From: Dermatophagoides farinae
Lineage: Eukaryota > Arthropoda > Arachnida > Sarcoptiformes > Pyroglyphidae
NCBI RefSeq assembly: GCF_024713945.1
Contig: NC_134677.1
Coordinates: 4,095,001 to 4,159,000 of the forward strand
Reading direction: 5' to 3'
Length of the DNA stretch: 64,000 nucleotides
Each line of letters opens with the position of its first letter. Positions within the stretch are counted from its first letter, which is position 1. Both the position numbers and the translations under genes were made by a program. Under the pieces are notes generated by a model. It saw nothing but the letters and a program-made list of their open reading frames with translations. It was not told the DNA's origin and searched no databases. Positions 49,302 to 62,098 of this stretch are shown one piece after another.

Positions 49302-52300
49302 TTAAATCAAACAACAAAATGATTCGGATGACAAACTGAAAAAAATTTAAAAAATAGAAAACTATTAATTTAATGTTAAAAGATTGAAATCATGCTGATG
49401 ATGATGATGATGAGTATGTATGTACATAACTGAGCCCATTGGCAGTAATTTACTGACAAATACTTTTTCCATCACATATGATTCCGTATATAGAATTGCT
49501 ATTGTTAAATGCCAAAATATTGGCGTTAGTGAATGATTTGTAACATCCACAACAACAACAACAACAGCAAAAAAAAATCGAACATTCGAAAAAAAACCCA
49601 TTTCATTTGTTAGAGGTGTACAGAGAAAGAGAAAATGGAATGAAGAAGAAACACAAGTTTTCAATCAAATAGCCCCTCTATTGTAACCTAAGGCAATAAG
49701 ATTTTTTTTTTTCGCATTCGTGATTATATTTTTTACCGATTCAATTGAAAAGCTATGGACCAAATTCGAATTACAAACAAAAATCAATCTGTATACGATT
49801 CAAACGGAACCAATAGAAACTGATAGAAGAGAATTAAATTGTTAGATGAAACGAATGCTGTGTACCAAAAAAAAAAAAAAAACTAAAAAAGTTTTTAGTC
49901 AATTTTTTTTTTGACTTTTTGTTTTTGAATTAAAAAAGTGGTGAGCTTGCTCATTTGATTATTCAGATGAATGATGATTGTATGTGATATATATCATCTT
50001 ATTTTGATAACATTGAAAAAAATGTTTAATTGTATTTGTTTGTCTGTTATGTGGCTGCAAATGTTTTTCTGTATATATCAGCAGAAAAAAAAATTCGGAC
50101 TGAATGTCAATACAACGATAGCCGCTAATGACAATAGAAACAATGCCTAATAGGCATTGCTATAAACCCAAATATACATTCTAAGGCTTTATCATAGAAT
50201 ATCTTTTCTCATCATCATGACGAAAACAACTTTATATATCATCATGTATTCAAAACAAAACAAAAAAATAATAACCCACAATCGATGGCAATGACGATGA
50301 CAACAAAATACATCAACAGTACCAGCATTATAAAGTAGAAATTCCCGAAAAATAAAACCACCAAATATAAAAATCATAAGGCTGCTGGCAAGTTGATTAC
50401 ATTTTCACTGTGTGTTTGCTTGGTTGCTTGTTTATAAACGAAGCAAAAAAAAAGCTAGTTATATCAAGCTTGCCTATGGATAGTTATTTTGGTTATTGTC
50501 ATGTCGTCGTAGTTTTTTGTTTGATTGAGAGTTTTTTTTCACCAAAATTGTTCGGTTATAGTTGTTGTTATTGAAAATAATTCTCGATTCCTGCAATTAC
50601 ATAACGAGCTATATTCGATAACAGCATCGACAACAACATTGAAGAACATCATATAAATGTGTGTTCTGATTGGCTTGCTCTTTACTATCCGGCTGTTTTA
50701 TAATAATGTTTTTTTTCTGTAAAATATTCTCGTTTCATGATAGATTTTTTCATATGTAAAAGTTTTTTCCGCTTCAATTTTTTTCTATGCTTGAATTTCC
50801 ACTACTTGTACGATGATGAGATCATTATTAGCTAATATTGATCAAAATGGAAAAAAAAATATTTGATAAAGAAATTTATAAAATGAGCTTTTTCGACAAA
50901 ATTCATATAGCAACAAAAAAAGAGAAAAAAAATCCAAAGAACATAATCCAAACGACAAAAAACAACAACAAATCTTCATTAAAAAAAATAGCCATAAAAT
51001 CCTGTACTACTTAATGTTGGATATAGTTAAAGTGAATTGAAACAAATTTATTCTTTCCATCGCCATAGTTATTTTACCTGTAAAGTTCTTTCATTCTCAC
51101 AAAAACATTTTGGAACATTCCTACTCTCCCTATATATATATGGGCCATAACAATAATAATAATCATCATCATATTCATAATAATAATAATAATAATAATC
51201 CATAATTTTGATGCAACGGAACTTGTATTCAATTTTTTCTTTAATTCTTTACGTTGTTGTTGGAAAAAATTTCAGAGTTGTTAGATGAGATATCTATATT
51301 TAGTATATTTGTTAATGATAAACAGCACAGCTATATAAAGACAAAATTGAACAGAGGCCATAATATTATATACGTATCATGAAGCATTTCATATGATTCA
51401 TAGAATTCAAGACAAATATCGTCAATTCAAAAGGTTGTTTTCAACTAAAGAGAAAAAAAATGCCCGAAAACAATTCGAAATGAAAAGAATGATGATTCAA
51501 TTTAATTCAATGTGTTTTTTTTCTGCTCATACTACTACAAACATCAAAGTGATGATGATTGAAAATAATACTGCAAATGAATTGCTAGTTTCATTTCATA
51601 TTTGACTCGCTAGTAACAAAAAAAAATTAACTTTATAGTTATCATTGTTGTTTTAATGAATTATTGAATAATGTAGGTGTTTTTTTTGTGAATTCAAACC
51701 AAATTTTCAACACATGCACGTTTTGTGGATAAAATTTAATGTTGAAAAAAATGATCGTTTGTTTGTCAATTAGATTATCATTTATATTATTATTATTATA
51801 TAGTCGAAAAAAATGAATGAATGATTCTGAGCAAAGAATTTCTTTAGAAATATTTTGGTGAGTCGTCGCCATTAATCGTAATTTGCCGTGATTCATTGTA
51901 AGTCAATACAGAGCAAATAGGTTTTTAATGATTGTATTTAAGAAGAAAAATACTTATTTTCCATTTGTTTTCAACTGTTTTCAAATAGTAGTAATGTTGT
52001 TAAACAAATGTAAATACAAATGAAAAAAAAATATTATGTGTCTTTCAAATCACAATATATATTCGTCAAGTGGCTTCCAGTGGTATCCAGTTGTAGACAT
52101 TATTCGTTTGTATTTTCTATCATTCCATTTTATTCAATCATTTCTTTTATGCTTGGCTTTTTTCTATATAAATAGCACAGAACAATTCTAATTTTTTTTT
52201 TTGATTTTCTTTTTATCAAATAATGTTGATGATGATGACAATCAGATGAGACACACACACACAATCATCGTCATCATAATGTGAATGAGATTCATCTTTT

Positions 52301-55300
52301 TTTCCAATTCTTCTGTAGAAATCTTATTGCAAAAGAAGGAAAAAAAGAATCTCGAGCCGTCCACTTGAACATATAAATACACAATGGAGCTCTAAATCCT
52401 CTCATTTTGAAATTACTTTTTTTTCTTTCTCTCTCTCTCTCTCTTGTTCTTTATAAACATGTTATATTATGTTCAGGAATTATATTTGCATTTGTATGTT
52501 GAATTGGTAATAATAATTGAATATATGAATCAGATTTTTGATTGGATTGAAATTGAAAATGGACAAAATTTTTTTTTTTGGAATTCACTGTAGAGAAAAC
52601 AGACCTGTTTTCTCATGTCGAACGAATTGAAAGTCAATAAAATTGATTTTAAATCACTTTTTATATGCATGGAGAAAAGAATATTCTTAGTGATTGAAAT
52701 TAAATCCAGGAGAATGTTTTTTTTTCAATTTCAATACATTTGAAATAATGCAGACAATATGAATTCCATGAGATAAATTTCTTGACTATAGAATTTCATT
52801 CACTGAAAAAAAAGTAATTATAGTAATGACTTTTTCTCAAAATAACTTTTTTTTTGCTATCTACTTACTTTTGAAATTAAATTTTCTGCTCATCACCTTG
52901 TTTATTTCAATTTTTTTCTCCATTTGATTGAACTATGCTCTATATTTCTGATTTAATATTTTTTGATTTACAAATTTTTTTTCTTCATATTGAAATTGAA
53001 TTCAGAATTTTGGACACAGTTGGGAGCCACAAATAATAGAAACTCACGATATTATTGATGTGCGTCGAAAAAAAACTTTCTTGCTTAATATAGATTCGAT
53101 TATCATATTATTTTGTTGAAATTTGAATTAATTCTTTCGGTCAAATAATTTAATTTAAAAGTGATTTTTTTTCGTTGCAACAAATTTACCTGAGTTTGTT
53201 TGTTGATTTCATTCCTTATGTTTCAAATTCTTCTTATTGTTAATTTGCTCAAAGCAAATATCAAAAATTATTCAGTTCAATTGTTGAATTGAAAGAAAAA
53301 AATCCATTTTAAAATTACATTTGCTTGCTAAATAAATTGCTAGAACTTGCGCGCGGCTATAACGTTTATTTTATTCGAGCTAAAATTAGCAAATAAAAAA
53401 AAAATAGACACATGGAACAACACCGATAAATATGATATATTCACTGAGAAAATAGAATTTATTAATAATTTTTTTTACTATATTATTGCTACTAAGAATA
53501 TACTATCAATATAAAGTGATATCACAATAATCTTGAATGTTCTAAATAAATGAAAATTGTTCTTCGAATAAAATGAAACGAGTGATACTGTTATTATTTT
53601 TTTTTTTATTATAAATGCATGTATGCCTTTGGGTGCGTGTGTGTGTGTGTATTAGTCTAACCTTTTTCTCTCACCAAAAAGAAAAAAGTTTCAATTAATA
53701 TCGATCCAATCGAGCACCAGGCGGCAAAAATTGCCCGAATTATTCTTTCGGTTAGGATAAATTTATTTTTTGCTGCATATATACAATTTTACCCCTCTTT
53801 CTAAACTACTCTAGTCTACTACATGAAAAAAAGACATTGAAATCGATCGATCGATAGATGAATCGACATTTATGAAAAAAAGTTTTGGTTCACATAGATC
53901 ACTTTGAAAAAAAAGTGAGACTTTTCGTTTTCTTGTTATGTCTTGATACATATGAAACTTGAAATAAAAAGAATAAAATCTAGCCTCTGAGATTTTTTTT
54001 TCTACTCACGCACTTTTGCATACAAAAAAAATGATAGTTTATTGATTTTGAATTCATTTTTTTTTTTTTTTTGGTTTTCACCTTCTTAAATCTTTGTTTC
54101 AACTGTCTTAATCGATGTATTACAAATCATAATTTTGTCATTAATATCTTTACATGCATTGACTATTTTTTAAAACTAAAAACATGAGATATTGATATTT
54201 GATTATCAAATTCTTAGTGTAACCATAGTATAATATAACCATATACAAATGATACACACACACACAACAGCCAGACATAACATTGAATATTGAGAATATT
54301 CATGTTAAACAACGAATGAATAATAAAGTGGAATATATTTTCACCGTAATGGGAAAGATAAACAAATTTTTCATCATTCTTATTATTGATTGTATCATTA
54401 TTTTTTCTTTTCTTTTCTTTTCTACATCTTATTATCCTTATTTCTTGATAGACGTATGTTCGACGATGATGATATACGACATACTCGTGGTGATGCTCCT
54501 GATCTCATTAGGTAAGTGTTTACTATCTAGTTTTAGACTTTTTTTCTGGTTACCAATGACAACAATAACGACAATCATTGGACCATATTTTTTTTTGTTG
54601 TTGATTTTTCTTTTATCAATTAAATAGCAAATTAGGAGATAATGAACGTGATGGCTCTAATCAACCACCATATGATGATGATCCGAATCATAAAATGTTC
54701 AAAGGACGTGGAGAACGATGGGAAAAATTTATGGAACCAAATTGTCCATTTTTTCCAAATATGACAAAACGTTATACTATTGCCATATTGAGCTCAATCG
54801 GTTTCATGATTAGCTTTGGTATACGTTGTAATATGGGCGTTGCTATTGTGGATATGACCAGTAATAAAACTGGCGTTGTAAGTATTTGAAAAAAAAATTT
54901 AAAAAAGCTACATTGACATTGTTACTATCTACAATTTATTTCGTACATCAATTTATAAAATTATTGAAAGAAAACAAACTTTTTAGTATATTTGTAGTCT
55001 CATTTTGGCCGTTCACATCACGATCATTTCACATACGGCATTTAGAATTAAATTATGATAAACTGATTTTTCTGATCCTGTCCTAACTGTTAATAAAAAC
55101 AAAACAAAACAAAAAATAACTGACAAAAATCCAAAGAAAACAGGAAAAAACTACAATCCGTTTTTTTGCAGATAGACAAAAGACAAAGTAGCACTTAATT
55201 TATTTTCTCGTTACAAACATTGGAATTTCCTGATTCATCCCAATATAATTTTTTTCCCGATTTTTCTTGTCTGTTTTTTTACTCTTACTTTATTTTTTTT

Positions 55301-58300
55301 TAGGAAAAAATTCTATATATGTGTGTGTGTGTGTGTGAATATTAGCTAGATGATTTTTATTATAACATCTACTAAGATCCACAAAATTTTTTTTTCATCC
55401 ACTTTTTTCATCAAATATATGGAGAGATAGCAAAAGAAAAAACATATATACACAGCAGTTTATAAACGTTATAAAAAAAACAAATGGAAAAAAACCAAAT
55501 TTCTGCTCATTATTGACATCACATCGTCGATCGATTGGTTAATGTGAACCATGGTGCAGAAATTCCCATTGGAAATTTTATTTGTTCGCACATAGAACTC
55601 CTCTTCTCGATAAAAAAAATTGAAACTGGTAGTATAGAAAAATTGTGTCGAGAAAAAAAAACTAAATTCTACAATGAATAACCTCTATTTTGGTATTTGG
55701 ATAGTTTGATTTGAGATTTCAAACTAACTGCCCGTTTTTTTTTGGCCGTTAGCTAACTAAATCAACATTGCCATCGTCGAAATGAAGTAAAAATGAGTAT
55801 GGAAAAGTAAAAACCTAAACAAAGCTTGTAGAAGCAAAAAAAAATTTGTTCATCAAAGAATATTCCAACTAAATACCATACATGAGAGAAATAATGTTTC
55901 GGTTGTTCGTGACTTTTGCATGCTGAAAATGTTCAGTTTTTTTTTCATTTCTCTTCCATTCATATAAATATATATTATTGACAATGAATTGATGAAAAAT
56001 TTTTTTTTTTCATGTCCATAATAATAATAATAATGATGATGATGCTGATTATGCCATACCAATTCTTATTTATTTGTTGTATACAATATACTCTAGTTAA
56101 AAATTGAATGAAAAAAAATACAATTAAAAAAAAGGAAAATTGTTACAAAGTTAATAGCTTGTAACAAATTCTTACCATTAATTTATTCATTCAAACAGAT
56201 ATTACATCACATTTTTTATCGATTCGTTTGATTAATATTGTATTACTTGGAAAAAAAATAATGTCGTGTAACAGTTTTTTTTTCTGGACAAAAAAAACAC
56301 AAAAGCGACAACAACGACAACTAACCAAACTTTTTAGCAAACACTCACACTCATGAACACGCACATCACGAACACGCATTTGGAATTTTAATTCAACACA
56401 ACACAATAACAATATAATAAGAAAAAAAAATAGTAGTTTTTCAAAATCAAAATGCAAAGAAAATTGAACATATTAACAACAAGACACGAAAAATTGATTT
56501 TTTTCTTTTTTTTTGTTTTTTATGAATAACATAAGTGAATTATTGATCATAATAGAAGGATTAGATCATTCAAGCAAGAAAATATAAAGGAATTAACTTT
56601 GTTTTACCTATTTCATTTATTCTTTCGTTTCCAATTGAAATCATTATTTCTAATTTTGAATTTAATCCTAATTTTAATAGCCTGAATTTGATTGGACTCC
56701 AGAAACAATCGGCGTTGTGGATTCATCATTTTTTTGGGGTTATCTTGTCACTCAAATACCGGGCGGTTTTCTTGCCGCTAGATATCCAGCCAACAGGTAT
56801 GAATATTCAATGTTCACGATGATTAATATATTTATTATTAATTTTTATAATTTATTCTGCAGAGTATTTGGTACTGCTATTGCAGTGTCAGCATTTCTTA
56901 ACATGTTACTTCCTTGTGCGGCCAAAATGCATCCAGGTTATGTGATGTTTGTCCGTATATTACAAGGTCTAGTAGAAGGTGTTACATATCCAGCTTGTCA
57001 TGGTATATGGCGACATTGGGCACCACCAATGGAAAGATCACGTCTGGCAACATTAGCATTTTGTGGTTCATATGCCGGTGCTGTTGTTGGCTTACCAATG
57101 TCCGGTCTATTAACCGAAATTTTAGGTTGGGAGACTTGTTTCTATTTCTATGGAATGTTAGGCCTTGGTTGGTATGCAGTATGGCTATGGTTATCATTTG
57201 AAAGACCGTCCAAACATCCAACTATTACTCGTGAAGAATTGGCATATATTGAAAATAGTCTCGGTCCTGTCACAAGTAAACCACCAACCGTAAGTTTGTT
57301 CATATTTGTTTACATTGATAATTAATTTGTCTCAATGTTTTTCATGTTTATTTCTTTTGGTTTTTTTTCGGGGTGAAAAAAAACTGAAAAACCCTTAAAT
57401 GTCAAAATACCAATACATTTGTTGACATTTTTCTCTCTTATTTTTTGAATTACAATGAAAATCTAAATAATGTAAATAAATAACTTATAGCTTCATTCAA
57501 CGCCCTGGGGTGAAATATTCCATTCGATGCCCGTATATGCAATTATCATCGCCAATTTTTGCCGTTCATGGACATTCTATCTACTGTTGATTTCGCAACC
57601 AATGTACTTTAAAGAAGTATTCAATTTTGACGTAGAAAAAGTATGTATTCAATCTCGAATGTCATTGATGATGATGATAATGGTGATTGATTCAATTTAT
57701 AGTCTGGATTATTGGGTGCATTGCCACATCTATGTATGACATTTGTTGTACCAATCGGTGGTCATCTTGCTGATTTTCTTCGTCGATCTGGACAGCTAAC
57801 GACGACAAACGTTCGTAAAGTATTCAATTGCGGTGGTTTTGGTATGGAAGCGTTTTTCCTTATTCTTGTCGGTAGTACCGATAACACTACATTTGCAATC
57901 ATATGTCTAACATTGGCTGTCGGTTTTTCCGGTTTTGCCATTTCTGGTGAGTAACAATTTTTTATATCAATCCTTAAAAATTGATTCAAAATAAATTCAA
58001 CAATTTTTTTTTCTTTGTTCGCCACCATTTGGTAAACAATATTCACGTATATAGTCCAAAGCATTTGTCTTTTCAGACTTGTGTCAATGTGTCGACAATT
58101 ACTTTTGTCAAAGACCCTTGACCTAGCTCTAGAATGGAAAAGACGAACTTATTTCCATTTAGTTGATTCAATTTGTCATTTTTTATTGTGATTTTTATTT
58201 TGACAAAACAAATGATGAAAAATATGAAATAAAATAACTCATATTAAATTGTCATAGGATTCAATGTCAATCATTTGGATATCGCTCCAAGATATGCTTC

Positions 58301-58935
58301 CATTTTGATGGGAATTTCCAATGGTTTTGGTACATTAGCTGGTATGCTATGTCCAATTGTCGTGAATTTAATGACCAAAGAAAGGGTTAGTTTATTTTAT
58401 TGAATTAATAATTGAATTTGATGATTTGATTTTCATTTCATTCTTATTACAGACATCAACCGAATGGCAAGATGTATTTATATTGGCCGGTGTAATACAT
58501 TTAGGCGGCGTAATTTTCTATGGAATTTATGCTTCCGGTGAATTACAGCCATGGGCTGAACCGCCAAAAGATGAACAATTACAATTAGAAGAAACACAAT
58601 TACCACCAGCAACGCAGCCACCTGCTTATGATTATATTTATCAAGATGGTAGACAACAACCAGGTTGGAATGATACGACAACTACATCGACATATCCAAC
58701 TTGGGATGATGGTACTGTTGGTGGTGGTGGTGGTGTCAGTACAAATCCATTTGGTACAGGAACGGCTCCTAATTATGATCCGAACCAAGCTTGGGATCAA
58801 TCAAATAATAATAACTATCAAACAACAACAACGACGACGACGAATACATCCAATTATGGAACGATGGATAATAATAATCAAGCAACATTCTATGAGACTC
58901 GTGCTCAATATGTACAACCTGGATCAGGATATTGA
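44032..58935 (+). CDS. VGlut: Vesicular glutamate transporter (VGLUT, SLC17 family)
   Basis: VGLUT loads glutamate into synaptic vesicles using the proton gradient. Exons are 44032-44108, 54452-54511, 54628-54877, 56681-56796, 56863-57289, 57491-57640, 57703-57946, 58258-58385 and 58453-58935, giving 644 residues. An acidic cytosolic N-terminus of about 75 residues precedes twelve expected membrane segments. Diagnostic stretches are [15 protein letters not shown] (conserved TM1 Arg), [36 protein letters not shown] (conserved His), [62 protein letters not shown] and [14 protein letters not shown]. The C-terminal tail of about 130 residues is Pro, Gln, Asn and Thr-rich. The two 5' exons were placed by frame and splice sites only; they are less certain than the rest. 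The 10.3-kb first intron carries a transposon. Confidence 0.95.
45601..45608. repeat. 8-base target-site duplication, left copy
   Basis: ACCTAGAT directly precedes the left end of the transposon. The identical octamer follows its right end at 48277-48284. An 8-base duplication is characteristic of hAT transposition. Confidence 0.9.
45780..46980. repeat. Minisatellite array, 42/51-base unit, forward orientation
   Basis: About 27 tandem copies of a unit built on AATCGAGAAAATAACAAG then TCCAAACTAACACGACCAGT. Two interleaved length classes occur: about 42 bases, and about 51 bases with an added TTCAAAATC-type segment and GTTTCC in place of GTCC. Variants (CGACC/CGGCC, CCTAAC/ACTAAC/TCTAAC) recur in blocks, a sign of higher-order duplication. 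Both lengths are multiples of three, so the minus strand stays open across much of the array (14- and 17-residue repeats). I regard that as a by-product. Confidence 0.95.
47663..47997. repeat. Minisatellite array, same unit, inverted orientation
   Basis: About 7 copies of the same 42/51-base unit as 45780-46980, but reverse-complemented (GTCGTGTTAGTTTGGAAACT then TGTCATTTTCTCGATTTTGA). They are separated from the forward array by about 680 bases. Together the arrays form a large imperfect inverted repeat inside the transposon. Confidence 0.92.
48277..48284. repeat. 8-base target-site duplication, right copy
   Basis: ACCTAGAT follows the right terminal repeat directly and is identical to 45601-45608. 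Confidence 0.9.
49270..49300. repeat. 31-base poly(T) run
   Basis: The longest pure homopolymer in the window, inside VGLUT intron 1. No retroelement body is adjacent on either strand, so it is not obviously a retrotransposon tail. Confidence 0.9.
54878..56680. other. VGLUT intron 3 (1.8 kb)
   Basis: AT-rich intron between the exon encoding TM1 and the exon starting [11 protein letters not shown]. It contains a (TG)n patch near 55319-55337 and AAT/GAT repeats near 56020-56045. No gene is recognised in it. Confidence 0.7.
57947..58257. other. VGLUT intron 7 (311 bases)
   Basis: Intron interrupting the conserved SG-F junction of FAISG/FNVNH, phase 1. Nothing else is seen in it. Confidence 0.8.
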
Positions 58936-58993
58936 TACCCTAATCATCAAATATATAGATTCATAGTGTTAGTGTGAATGTGTTTGTGTGTAA

Positions 58994-58994
<1 letters not shown>

Positions 58995-59026
<32 letters not shown>
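58995..59026. repeat. (TG)n microsatellite
   Basis: Sixteen uninterrupted TG units, about 60 bases after the VGLUT stop codon and probably within its 3' UTR. Confidence 0.9.
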
Positions 59027-59028
<2 letters not shown>

Positions 59029-62000
59029 TGTGTGTTCGTTTGTGCATTTGGCTGTGGCCACAAAAAATTGCTTCATAACTTATCATATTATCATTCAGAA
59101 TTTATCAACAAATGTAGATATTTTTATCAATTGCCGACAATCTAATATATAATAATAATTATAATTTTTTTTTCACACACACACACACACACATTACACA
59201 AACATCAACAAAATATCTGCTGCCTTTAGAAAAAAAAATTGATAGTTGAAAAAAAATTCCAGATGAAAATCGACAACAAAGCCGATTAACGATTAAAATT
59301 AATGATTCAATCGGTTTTTTTTAATATTCATCTTTTAACCCTTAAAATGAAAATCATTTTCATAATCAACGGAAAAATAATTAATCATAATCATAATATA
59401 ATTTTTAAAATTGAGAGAAATTCTAACTGAACGCAACACACAGACACACGCCCTTAGTTTCAAAAATCATCCATTATCATCATCATATATAGGGTTTGTG
59501 TAATTTCATTTTGTTTTTTTTTCTCTTGCATTTCACTTAGTATAAATACCATCAAAACAAAACAAAAAACTAAATGAATGAATGATACATGCATAATATT
59601 CTGGTATAATTTTCATTGATCATTACACAACAGATGAATATCACCCTTATTCAAATACATTGATGCGTTTTTCTCTCTCTCACTTATTTGTCACTCTTTA
59701 TCGATAAAAATAATATGAGAAAAAAGATAATCAGCTCAAAAAAGGATTTTTTTTTAAATTTATTACATCACCATCACCACCATCATCATCATCATCATCA
59801 TCAATTGAACAATGAAATAAGCCTTTTTCCTCAAATTGTAGATAAAGAGAATGAAAATATATACTAATCACATCATTATTGTTTGTCTATTTGTTATTGA
59901 TTGATTTTATTATTGTTGTTGTTTTTATTGACCATTTCCCATCCAAAAGATCGCCTTTTTTCACCATATTTTAAACGAGTCATACACAAGGAAATTAGTT
60001 GATTATGTTACACATTCTTTTTTTTGTTGAATGTCATTATTATATAATAGAGAAATGTTGAAAGTTTTCAAAGAAATTTGATTCATTGATTCATTTTCGG
60101 TCACCTAAAATGTATAAACAAAAACAGTAATCCATAATGCATGTCACATAAATCTAAAAATATATAAACAGTACATCTTTCCAAAGTTGGATTGAATTCC
60201 CAGTAGGTTTTTAATTCATTTTCAAAGCAATAATTATTCAAATATTTCTTTTTGATTATTTGTTCAGTGTGAAATTTTAGTTGTTATTGCAAACACACTA
60301 ACAAACATAAAATTCCCAATATTCAGAGAAAATATTCATTTTTCTTTTTTTTTTTGGCACACATATGACCCATTTAAAAAACACTACCAAAAAAAAATAA
60401 GATGCGATGAAACAATCATTTAACATTTTGTTCATTTGAAACAAAAAAAAAATTACAATCAACAAACTATTAGACTATTCAGACTATCATTTTTTTTGTG
60501 TGTGTGTGTGTATTTTCTGTTTATGAGACTTGGATGGCGTGTTCAAATGATATTATTCCATCATTTCAGCTAGGTAGTAGAAATTGATGAATTTGGGACA
60601 ATCAATTAAATAATATCACTGTTTTTTGTTTTCTCTGTTCCTGTAACCATTTTTCTTTTCGATAAGTTTTTATTTTTATCTTTCGAATTGAATTGAATTT
60701 CTTTTTTTTTTTTTTTGTTTCAAAACCATTTATTGTATACGATGATTCTGGTCGTTGTTTGTACAACCAAATAGTCTCATACATGGACAATCATCATCAT
60801 CATCAATCGAGTTTCCTTCTATTAACTATGACTAGGTTTTTATTTCATTTCAATGAAAAAAAAAGTTTCATTACTGATTAGAGATTTAATTTTGTGGACA
60901 ATCAATCTTTGTGGGCGTAAATGATGGTGTATATTGTAATATATAAAAATACTGAAAATATAAAATAACGTGAAAAAAAACATTGAAAGCATAGATGACA
61001 CAATGAAGAACATTTCATTTTTCGTTTCACATCTTTTTTTTCATTTCTTTTTTGATTTCGATCTTTTTTTTTCTATATCTAACCGAAGCAATTCAATTAA
61101 ATCGATATCTTATATTGATCATTCATTCATTTATTCTCAATATATATTTCTTAAATATATTGAGAAACTAATGAAAACTAAAAAAAAAACTAAAGAGAAA
61201 AAGCAGAACAAATGATGACAAAAAAAATTATTTGAGATCATTTTCAAATTCAATTTATATACACACATACACACAAAAAAAACTGCATCATTCTCTGAAA
61301 CCCTTATATCTCTTCGATATTTTTGTTTCCTATTTTTTTGCTTTTGATTTTTTTCCTATTTGATTCAGAATTCATTCATACAACACACACACACACACAC
61401 AACAAGCAATAAGCATCATCACATTCTTTTATTTCTTCACCAAAAAAAAAACGAAACAATTCCTTGAATTTTTTTTTCTCTTTCTTCTTAAAAACATTAC
61501 ACAAACACACTCGTCAATCATTTTGATGAATGTTTAAAAAAAAAATTCATATGATACAAGATATGATTCACATTGGATTTGTTTGTTTGTTTGTGTGTGA
61601 GTGTTGTGTGATTTTGATTCATAAAAAAAGTGTATATCGGACTCATTTTTTTTCTATAGAATATAATACAAAACAATATGTTGAATCGATTCTAATTCTT
61701 ATTTATTGTTTACGATTTTTTTTTTTGGTGTTTACGTTTTTTTTTTCATTGAATTATTGTTACTGCTGTTGTTGTTGTTGTTGTTGTCGTCGTCGTCGTT
61801 CCTATTATATTGTAAATAATTGTTCTATTCTCTATTTCAATTGTAATCAAATTTTTTTCCTTAAAATATGGAGAAAAATTTCATACTGCGATTTTATTTT
61901 AATGCTTTTTATTAATTATTCAATCAATCAATCAAACAATTAATCAATCATCATCAAGAACCATACATAATACACATATTGAATGTTATCTACTATCTGA

Positions 62001-62063
62001 CTATCTTAAAGAATGATTTTAATAAAAATTAATCAAAAATTACTTAATAAACAACAATAAAGA

Positions 62064-62069
62064 TTTATT
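62064..62069 (-). terminator. Poly(A) signal of the 62.1-kb secreted protein gene
   Basis: AATAAA on the minus strand, 30 bases after the stop codon of the 62099-63187 gene. Confidence 0.6.
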
Positions 62070-62098
62070 TCATTGATTTCTTAATTTTTAATTGTAAT

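Larger units (their letters stand above)
44109..54451. other. VGLUT intron 1 (10.3 kb)
   Basis: This intron is more than a hundred times longer than the typical 50-90-base introns in the window. Apart from the hAT-type insertion at 45609-48276, it holds only AT-rich sequence, microsatellites (GAT at 44631-44657; AC/AG at 48399-48427) and a 31-T run (49270-49300). No gene on either strand is supported. Its length may house neuronal enhancers, but no element can be pinpointed from sequence alone. Confidence 0.7.
58936..62098. other. Convergent 3' region between VGLUT and the 62.1-kb gene
   Basis: About 3.2 kb without a recognised gene. It contains (TG)n at 58995-59026, (CA)n at 59174-59192, CAT repeats near 59775-59803, and a GTT run passing into GTC at 61767-61800. 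The left part is presumably VGLUT 3' UTR. The minus-strand poly(A) signal of the next gene is at 62069-62064. Confidence 0.5.

Noticed and set aside
54283-54627. Open frame of 114 codons overlapping VGLUT exon 2
   Set aside because: Different frame from the exon. The VGLUT exon fits splice sites and phase on both sides, while this frame is low-complexity hydrophobic.
61530-61943. 137-codon plus-strand frame with poly-Cys and poly-Arg
   Set aside because: The Cys and Arg runs are translations of a GTT/GTC-type trinucleotide repeat; the rest is T-run-derived Phe.
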